This document shows, in pieces, positions 1 through 8,000 of a stretch of 10,134 nucleotides of DNA. Every line of letters starts with the position of its first letter. Positions within the stretch are counted from its first letter, which is position 1. The notes beneath the pieces are model-generated. The model was not told the origin of the DNA, did not search any database, and saw only the letters and a list, made by a program, of their open reading frames with translations. The stretch is from Verrucomicrobiales bacterium (GTDB taxonomy: Bacteria > Verrucomicrobiota > Verrucomicrobiia > Limisphaerales > SXQI01), in NCBI GenBank assembly GCA_028293365.1, contig JAQGOX010000580.1, positions 1-10,134 on the forward strand, given 5' to 3'. The position numbers and the translations under genes were made by a program.

Positions 1-129
1 GCTGGCTAGCGAATCGAGGCCGAACTCCATGAAGTGCTTCCGGCAATAGATTGAAGATGCAGAGAGCTTCAATTCCTCCGCAACCCTCAAAGTCAATCCT
101 TCTTGAATCTGCTCCCTAATCGATTTCGC
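1..129 (-). other. ACP3: acyl carrier protein domain, cut by the window edge
   Basis: Residues 627-669 of the second gene contain the first ACP helix and EFGLDSLAS, with the phosphopantetheine serine Ser666 at codon 10-12. The rest of the domain is outside the window. Confidence 0.85.
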
Positions 130-2007
130 TGAATCGATCGATCGAGAGCTCACCACTTCATCGTCCAGCCAGTACGCTTTGGTTTCGAAGGGATAAGCTG
201 GGAGGGAAACGCGCCGTGGAGACCTTCCCCCGTAGAATTCCTTCCAGGGCACGGTGCCGCCCGCAACCCAAAGACGCGCCGCGGCTTCCAGGTTATCCAA
301 ATTAGGTGTCTCCGATTCCAAGTTGCTTCCAATCATCTCGGCGGAAAAAACATGCCTGGATTTTTCACCGTTAAGATAGGCACTGAGCCCCAAAGCCAAT
401 TCTGCTTGGTCCTGTGCTAGCACCGCCATTCTCGAATCCATCGCGTCGCGCCCGACCTGAAGGGTGAAAGCGATATCCTCAAGCGCTTCCGCGGGATGTT
501 TCTCAAGCCATTCAAATAGATTTCTTACTAGGCGCTCCAGTTTTGCCTCGGTGGGTGCGGACAGGACTGCAACACACGGCCCATTTCGCGGTTTGGAGCC
601 TGTCGGCCGATTCGGATACTCCTCCAGAAGAATGTGCGCGTTATTGCCTCCCATTCCATGCGCATGTAATCCGGCGACACGAGGTAAACCATCGTCTGGC
701 CAAGACACAGTCTGCACTGCAAGCGCACACGGTTGTCCTTCCACATTCAATTCGGGATGAATTCCCGAAAATCGGTGAATTCCCAAAATCGTGCGCGTCC
801 GCAAACTATGAATGACTTTGAAGAGAGCGCCGAGGGACGATGCTGCTTCCATATGCCCCGCGAGCGGCTTGACGGTTCCGACGCGGCATCCCTGTGGCTT
901 TAAGACAACGCCTCTGCTTTCTGCCATCCCTCTTAATGCCGAATTAAACGCTCTCCATTCGGCAATATCGGAAAGCGGGTTGCCCATTCCCTGCGCCTCG
1001 ATATACCCCAGGTGTCGCGGATCCAACCCCACCTGCTCGTAACAAGTCCGAATAAGATCCGCATGAACAGATGGATCCGGCGAAGCCAGCGAAGTCGCCC
1101 CACGACCGTTGTGATTGACGGCAGTGTTTTTGATCACGGCATAAATCAAATTGCCATCCGCTTCCGCCCGTGCAAGCGGTTTCAATAAAACACTCGCCAC
1201 AGCTTCCGAACGCACATGTCCCTGCGCATCTTTCCCAAAGGAATGGACACTTCCATCCGAACTCAACTGGTTCAGCCGCGACATCTTGATGAAAGCATCG
1301 GGAAGCAGAATCAAATTTGCGGCGCTCACAACGGCGGTCGTGATTTCTCCGGTACGCAAACTCTGGACCGCACGGTGTAAAGCCACTGCCCCGCCAGAAC
1401 AGAGCGTGTTAATAAATTCACTCGGTCCGCGAAAATCAAAGAAATGCGAAATGCGATTTGCAATCATCGGCGCGGCATCCTCAATCCCCTCTCCCAAATT
1501 GCCGAATCTTGCGCGCAAAAGTTCCTGATACTCATCATCCTCGACCGCCACAAATACTCCGGTCCTGCTCTTCCTCAGCAACTGTGGCGCATACCCGCCG
1601 TCTTCCAGGGCATGATAAACGGACATCAACAATAAACGCTGACGCGGGTCGATCCTGCTGGCGTCTCGCTCCGAAATACTAAAAAAGCCAGGATCAAATC
1701 CTCGTATGTGCGGAATAAAACCTCCCCACCTCGTGCAGCTTTTATTCGGATCGCTGTTGGAAGCATCGTAGATCGATTCCCAGTCAAAACGGTCCCGTGG
1801 AATTTCCCCAAGTAACGACCGATCCTGGTCCAGCGCCTTCCAAAACTCCTCCTTCGACATGCACCCCGGAAAATATCCGGACAACCCAACTATCGCGATT
1901 GGCTCAAGCACCGTCGGTGATGACGATACAACTTTCGCCGGGACCGGAGTGTAGGAGAAACCCCTTAGCTTCGCCTCGATGCGTTTGAGCTGTTCTTCGG
2001 TGTTCAT
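1..2007 (-). CDS. Trans-AT polyketide synthase, N-terminal part (KS-ACP...), 3' end outside the window
   Basis: Next protein of the assembly line. The frame is open for 669 codons from ATG at 2007 to the window edge without a stop. The N-terminus is a short charged, probably helical lead (MNTEEQLKRIEAKLRG), then KS3 from about residue 35 (EPIAIVGLSG) to 464, a trans-AT linker (about 482-615, ending YPFETKAYW), and an ACP whose GLDSL serine is residue 666, at the edge. KS3 has its Cys (203) and third catalytic His (385) but Gln339 in place of the HGTGT histidine, so it should transfer the chain without extending it. The start is chosen because the ATG overlaps the upstream stop as ATGA and because the KS begins about 34 residues later, the usual distance. 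GGAGG at 2027-2031 is 19 bases away, too far for a normal ribosome-binding site, so translation probably depends on coupling to the upstream gene. Later modules lie outside the window. Confidence 0.95.
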   Translation of the reverse strand, partial: MNTEEQLKRIEAKLRGFSYTPVPAKVVSSSPTVLEPIAIVGLSGYFPGCMSKEEFWKALDQDRSLLGEIPRDRFDWESIYDASNSDPNKSCTRWGGFIPHIRGFDPGFFSISERDASRIDPRQRLLLMSVYHALEDGGYAPQLLRKSRTGVFVAVEDDEYQELLRARFGNLGEGIEDAAPMIANRISHFFDFRGPSEFINTLCSGGAVALHRAVQSLRTGEITTAVVSAANLILLPDAFIKMSRLNQLSSDGSVHSFGKDAQGHVRSEAVASVLLKPLARAEADGNLIYAVIKNTAVNHNGRGATSLASPDPSVHADLIRTCYEQVGLDPRHLGYIEAQGMGNPLSDIAEWRAFNSALRGMAESRGVVLKPQGCRVGTVKPLAGHMEAASSLGALFKVIHSLRTRTILGIHRFSGIHPELNVEGQPCALAVQTVSWPDDGLPRVAGLHAHGMGGNNAHILLEEYPNRPTGSKPRNGPCVAVLSAPTEAKLERLVRNLFEWLEKHPAEALEDIAFTLQVGRDAMDSRMAVLAQDQAELALGLSAYLNGEKSRHVFSAEMIGSNLESETPNLDNLEAAARLWVAGGTVPWKEFYGGRSPRRVSLPAYPFETKAYWLDDEVVSSRSIDSAKSIREQIQEGLTLRVAEELKLSASSIYCRKHFMEFGLDSLAS
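163..564 (-). other. Trans-AT type post-KS linker after KS3
   Basis: Residues 482-615 of the second gene show the third copy of the linker pattern: LEDIAFTLQVGRDAMDSRM, then LWVAGGTVPWKEFYGG and VSLPAYPFETKAYW. No acyltransferase, DH or KR lies between KS3 and the following ACP. Confidence 0.83.
616..1905 (-). other. KS3: probable non-elongating ketosynthase (KS0) domain
   Basis: Residues 35-464 of the second gene. Cys203 is in NTLCSGGAVALH (usual CSSS becomes CSGG). The usual EAHGTGT motif is EAQGMGNPLSD, putting Gln339 (codon 991-993, CAG) at the first catalytic His. The third position is kept as His385 (KPLAGHMEAAS). The end is HGMGGNNAHILLEEY rather than SFGxGGTNAH. Loss of the HGTGT histidine is the established mark of condensation-incompetent KS0 domains in trans-AT synthases, which still accept and pass on chains through the Cys. 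Confidence 0.92.
2004..2007 (-). promoter_or_regulatory. ATGA stop/start overlap (translational coupling)
   Basis: The upstream gene ends TTC GAA TGA and the downstream gene starts at the ATG inside GAATGAAC, sharing four bases. There is no Shine-Dalgarno sequence at a usable distance. Coupled translation of two polypeptides that must interact in equal amounts is the simple reading. Confidence 0.85.
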
Positions 2008-5000
2008 TCGAAATAATCGCGGCGAGCCTCCATTTGCCTTTCCAAATGCAACGCCAACGTTTCCACCGTCGGGAAGTCAATCAGCCAACCGGGCTGAACC
2101 TCCCGCTTTAATTCCTTTTCAAGCCGATTCGAAAAAACCATCGCGGAGATGCTATCCAATCCATAATTCTGGAACGGTTCCCCATCGCTGAGCTCACGAA
2201 TCTTGAGCACATCAAAAAGATTTTTTCGAATCACCTCGCTAACTTCGGTCCTTCCATTTCCCCGGCCGGTTCGCGGCTCCATTTTGGTATTTGGAAAAAG
2301 CAACGCATGGACTCGATTGATGCGCGACGGTTCAAGCCGTTTAATCTCTTCGAATGGAACAAACGCTTCAAGTGCCTCGGCCGAAAGTGAAATGCCAGAC
2401 GCCTGTGCCGTTTCCCATTCTTCCAATTGCCGATCAAATCTTTCAGGCAATCGAGGTTCGATTTCCTTTGTGATTTTTACTGGAGCCACCCTGCTTGCAC
2501 TTCCAAAAAGCAATTCCGGTTGTGCGACGTTAAACGCTTCGAGGTTAAGAGCGCATGGAAGGACCCAATCTCGATTGGGCGTCTTCATCGCCAAATCGAA
2601 AAAGCGAAGCCCTGCGCGATTGGAAAATGAGATCAATCCAATCTCTCTCAGTTTGCCTTCCAAACGTTCCAGTTCCTCCGAAGCCATGCGGGCCGCGAAC
2701 CCGGCTTCATTCCAATCCACCCATGTAATGGTTCGGTAACAGACCCGGCGATTTTGATGAAATTGGTAAGCCGAAAAATAATCCAGGAACGCGTTGGCCA
2801 TCGCATAGTCACTCAAACCCCGAGCCAGCCGTGGAATCAATCCGGTGAGGGAGGAAAAGGAAACGAAAAAATCCAGATCATCAAAGCGGAGCAATTCGTG
2901 CAATTGCTCAGTTCCACGCACCTTCGGTTCGAAAACGTTCCGCATCCTCGCAAAATCCCTGGTAACAAACGCTGAGGAATGGGCCTCCGAATAAACTCCG
3001 GCACTGTGAATGACACCTTTGATCACACCCCACCGGCTCCGAATTCCTGCAAAAAACTCTCCAAGGCTCTTTCGGTCAGTCAAAGGACCAGTATAAATTT
3101 CAAACTGATCCAGTTTCTGACCCAGTTCGATAAAACCCTTCAGTTGTGCCCGTTGGTCCGGTGACAATTCCCCGTCCTGAGCTGCTCGCTGCCATTCAGC
3201 TTTTGGAGGCAACGATTGAATCCCCAGCAAAACCAGCTTCCGCGCCCCACTCGAAACCAAATGCTTCGCGATTTCAAAACCAATGCCACGTGTTCCGCCT
3301 GTCACGATATAAACTCCGTCACTTCTTAGTGAAAAAGTGCGCTCGAAATGCTTCTGCGACTCAGCGACCAGAAACGGGACATAACGTTTGCCCTGGCGAT
3401 AACAGATTTCCGTCTCCTCATTTTTCTGTGACTCGGCGTCAACGATTTCGGCAACGCAACCGGTCTTTTCGAACGCTTCACTATCGATATCGATGGTCCT
3501 GGCACTGATATGGCTATATTCAGCGCTCAACATTTTAACGAGTCCACCAAACTTCGCTCCGGCCAAACTCATCTGCTTCGCCTCAAATGCCTGCAAACCC
3601 TGTGTAAAATGAAGTATTTGACACGGCACAAAAAGACCAATCAGAGCCTGGTATATTGCCAGTTTTCCAAACTTCTCTTCGTCATAATCTCGCGGTGTTC
3701 TATAGAGATCGCTTAGGTCGATGATTCGCTCAACGCTCGCGCAAGCCTTAAGCATGTCTGGAATATTGAGCGCCGCACTAGCCTCGTCAGCGAAATCCAC
3801 AATGAAGTCAGTCCTATTTGACTGCACTCTTGAGCTCCCTACCAGGACGGGCTTTTGAAGATTTAAGATTGGCAGCAATCCAACCGATTCCTCGTTTACA
3901 AAAACGAGGGTAACTCCAATTGAAGAATTCGCCGCTTGTTGTGGCAAATCTTGTGGTTTCCATTTCTTTTCCAGGAAATGGTTTGGAATTGAAATTGGGG
4001 CCTTCCATTCGAAACGCTGCGAACTTTCATACCGGATGAATAAGGGAGTTCCTCGGGTCGGCTCGTTCCGCGCACCCGCCAGCCATTCTCGAAGAAGAAG
4101 CTGCTGCCCACTCGGCGAGATTTGATTTTCGCTGCATTCAACCAGCTTCCACTGATGTTGTTCGTCGGCGGGAATCTCAGTCTCTCCTGCAAGTCGGCCA
4201 GTATGAAGGACAAAGATCTGAATTTCTTTGGCAGATAACTCCCGGCGCAGAATTCGATTTACTTCCATCGGAAATTTCGTCTCATTCGGTCCCAGGAGGA
4301 TAAATATTGCCTCCGGCGCGCGCCCAAATTCTTCTGAGCCCAATTCCTCGACGCTCACGGAACGGAGCCGCAAAGGAGTAGTCAATTGGGCTGCCTCGGA
4401 CATCTGTTGAAGAAGTTGGCGGAATTGGTTTTTGTCCCGCTCGTCAGTGTAAAGAATGGTAATTCGCTTCCCGGCACACCGCCGCAACTGTTCAACCCAA
4501 TCGACCGACCCTAGAACCTGGCTCGTCTGCCAGCCATCCTTCGCTGGATCGCAATTCCTTCCTATCGAGGCAATTTCATTGGTAACAACCTCCTTACGCC
4601 CCGCCGGCACCGCCCAATAACGCTCCCGCGCAAACGGATAACCCGGCAAAGACGTTCGGGTGGGAAGTGGAGCGCAATACATTTTAGGCCAATCAACAAT
4701 TCCGCCTGTAACCCAAAACGCTGCCACTGATTTCAAATCTCTTGCGTCGATCAACGCATCCGAAACGCCCGATTCCTTGAGCGCAACCTGTCGAGCATAG
4801 CCTCGGAAACAATGATCGAAACTTTCATGGCCATCCAAAAACCTGCCCAAAGCCAAAACCAGTGACGATTGCGTTTTCGCAACAAACGCGACTCGTTCCT
4901 CCATCGCCTCGCGACCAGCCTGAAGCGTGTACGCAATATTCCGCAGTTCCACCTGGCTCAATTCCGGCCGTTTCTTCAAGTAGCCACGCAAACGGCCTGC

Positions 5001-8000
5001 CGCCTCTTGGAGTGCCTCTTTCTTTTTCGCCGACAGGACGATCAAAAACGGTTCATTTTTAGTCTCGATGCCTTCCACAAAGTTTAGCCGGGGAAGATAT
5101 TCCTCGATCACTACGTGGGCGTTCACGCCACCCACGCCAAATGAGCTAACTCCTGCACGACGTGGCAACTCACGTCCTTGCGCGTCCGTGACCGTCCGCC
5201 ATTTCCCAGCTTCCTGAACGATATAAAACGGACTGCCTTCGATTTGAATGAGAGGGTTAACCTCGTGGCAATGAAGCGTCGGCACCAGCGTTTTGTGCTT
5301 CAGTTGCAAAAGCACTTTGATCAGGCCCGCAATTCCGGCCGCCATTTCCAGATGGCCGATATTCGACTTCACGGAACCAAGGCCGCAAAACGCTTGCTCA
5401 CCCTCAACCCGATTCGGCGCAAGGCTCTGAAACGCTTTCTTTAGCCCCTCGATCTCCACCGGATCGCCTAGTTTAGTGCCCGTCCCGTGCGTCTCAATAT
5501 AACCAACCGTTCGAGGATCAATACCGGCTTTTCGATGGGCTGTTTCCAGCAATTGCGCCTGTGCCACTGGATTGGGAGCCGTAAAAGAATTAGAACGCCC
5601 GCCGTGATTCTCTGCGCTGCCGAGAATCACGCCATAAATATGATCACCCGCGGCTTCAGCATCGCTCAGCCGTTTAAGGACCAGAATCCCCGCTCCTTCT
5701 CCGCGAACGAAACCGTTCGCCTGGCTTCCGAAAGCTTTGCATCTGCCATCTTCACAAAGCATGCCCACTTTGCTGAAAGTAATATGCCCATCCGGAGTAG
5801 GCACCGTGTTGACTCCTCCCGCAAATGCCATGTCACAGGCCCCGGTCTCAAGGGCAACCACAGCCTTATGAACCGCGACCAACGAAGATGAACAGCCCGT
5901 ATTGATCGGCTCACTCGGTCCATTCAGATTGAGAAAATAACTCATTCGATTGGGACCGCTGAAGGGATAGACTCCAAGAAACCCGTAATCCGGCCGCCGC
6001 TTTTCACTCGCAACCAGCCCTGCGTAACCCGTATCACCCGTGCCAATAAACAAACCGGTGTTTGTCCCGGAAATGCTGCTCGCGGAATATCCAGCATCCT
6101 CCATTGCGAGCCAGACGTACATCATGAGCAACCGATTTTGCGGATCCATTCCCTCCGCCTCGCGCGGCGAGAGATTGAAAAACAATGGATCGAATTCTCC
6201 GACACCGTCCATGAACCCGCCCCACTTTATTTTCGTTTTTGTCGGATCCTCATCCGGATCGCCGTAGTACTCTTCCCACGACCAGCGATCGGGCGGAACT
6301 TCACTGATACAATCACGCCCAGCCTTTAAGTTTTCCCAGAACGCCTCCAGATCAGCCGCCTGCGGAAATCGTCCACTCATCCCGACAATGGCGATCCTCT
6401 CCGCCTTTCCATCCCCGCGCTCTGGTTGACCCACTGTGGTTGAAACCGCCTTAGCCTCTTCGATTACCTTCAGCCTCGAAGTCTTTGAACCATTTTGATT
6501 CTGTCCGGATGGAAGAGCGGCTCCTTTCACCTCTGCCAAATAGCGGACCAGTTTGCAAATGGTAGAATGTTCGAATAGAACCGCTGGAGTCAGATTCAGA
6601 CGATGATTCTGATTCAATTGGTTGGTAAGCCGAATCAGCGATACCGAATCAAATCCGGATTCGTTAAACACTCTATTGGCATCCAATTCCGCCGCGGGAA
6701 GCCCCAACAGATCGGAAATCGCTGCTCGCACGATTGAATCAACTCGCTCAAGAACAGTTATGGAATCGTTACCTGCTGGAGCCGGCCGTTCTGGAATTTT
6801 CGTTGTGAAATTTCCCGTGTCACGAAAATGCTTCGATTGCGCCAGCCAGTACGGTTCCTCCAAAAATGGATATGTTGGTAAACTGATCCGATCCGGCAAT
6901 TGCTCTCCGTATATCAAATTCCAGTCCAATTCGACCCCGCGAATCCAAAGATTTGCCACCTTGTCCCATTTTCCTTCCGCAATACGCTCCTGTGCAAATG
7001 CCCGACGGTCTGGTTCGTCTCCAATCAATTGTAGAAGATCCTTTTTCCGGCTCACTTCGCCGCAAAACACTCCTTCTCCATTTTCCTTTCCATTTGCAAA
7101 TTGGCTCAGCTTTTCTTTCAGTCCCTCCAGATCCTGGACTTGGAACAGCACGCGATGCTCCATCGACTCCCGGCCAACTTGAAGCGTGTAAGCCAAATCC
7201 GCTAAATATTCAGCCTCGTCATCCCGGGAGGTCTGATTCAGGACGGCCAAAAACTCACTCAGTTTGCGGGCATACGCCTGCAACCGTTCTCGAGTGCGTG
7301 CCGACAAAGGAATCAGAATAGGAATCGCTCCAAGTGCTTTGGCGCGCTTCCCCCTTCGATGTTCCTCGTAAATGGCATGCGCATTCGTGCCACCAAGGGA
7401 ATAAACGTGTTGCGCAATTCGAATTGGTTGTTGTCCTGGATTCCAGGTTTCCGTTTTACCAACCACATAAAATGGAGAGTTTTCGAAACAGATCTCCGGA
7501 TTCGAAGTGCGATGATTTACTACAGGTGGAAACTCCCCTTTGTTTAGACTCAGCGCAATTTTGACGCAACCGATCAACCCCGTAACCGTATCAAGATTGC
7601 CAATGTTCGGCTTTGTCGAACCAAGTCCGCAAAATTGCTTCTTGGATGTCCCGTACTGATACCCCTCGGTCAAAGCAGCCACTTCGATGGAATCACCCAG
7701 CGGAGTACCAGTTCCGTGCGCTTCGACATAACGAATTGTTTCCACCGGCACGCCAGTCTCCTGCAAAACTTTTCGAACTGCTTCAGATTGCCCTCTCAGG
7801 CTAGGCGCGGAAAATCCAACCTTATCCGCCCCATCCTGACTGAGCCCCACGCCGCGCAGTAACGCATAAATATGATCGCGATCCTGAATGGCCTCGCGCG
7901 CCCGTTTCAATAAGACAACACAGACTCCTTCACCCTCAACCATTCCGTCAGCCGCGGCATCGAACGATCTGCAATGCCCGTCGCTTGAAAGATTCAAACC

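Noticed and set aside
2027..2031. GGAGG on the minus strand as ribosome-binding site for the second gene
   Set aside because: It is 19 bases from the ATG, well beyond the usual 5-9, so the stop/start overlap is the better explanation.
2203..2739. Open frame of 178 codons on the plus strand
   Set aside because: Antisense to the KR and the linker before ACP2; its Ser/Arg-rich translation is typical of a shadow frame.
3996..4520. Possible dehydratase before the KR
   Set aside because: No HxxxGxxxxP motif or DxxxQ/H motif is present.
150..6404. Recurrent DNA similarity among the three KS-linker regions as a repeat element
   Set aside because: This is ordinary homology between modules of one synthase; no long near-identical stretch was seen.
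6622..7182. Open frame of 186 codons on the plus strand
   Set aside because: It lies antisense to ACP1 and the KS1 linker, the translation resembles no protein family, and the opposite strand is clearly coding.
6840..7337. Possible acyltransferase domain after KS1
   Set aside because: No GHSxG motif and too short for an AT; the segment matches the trans-AT linker also seen after KS2 and KS3.
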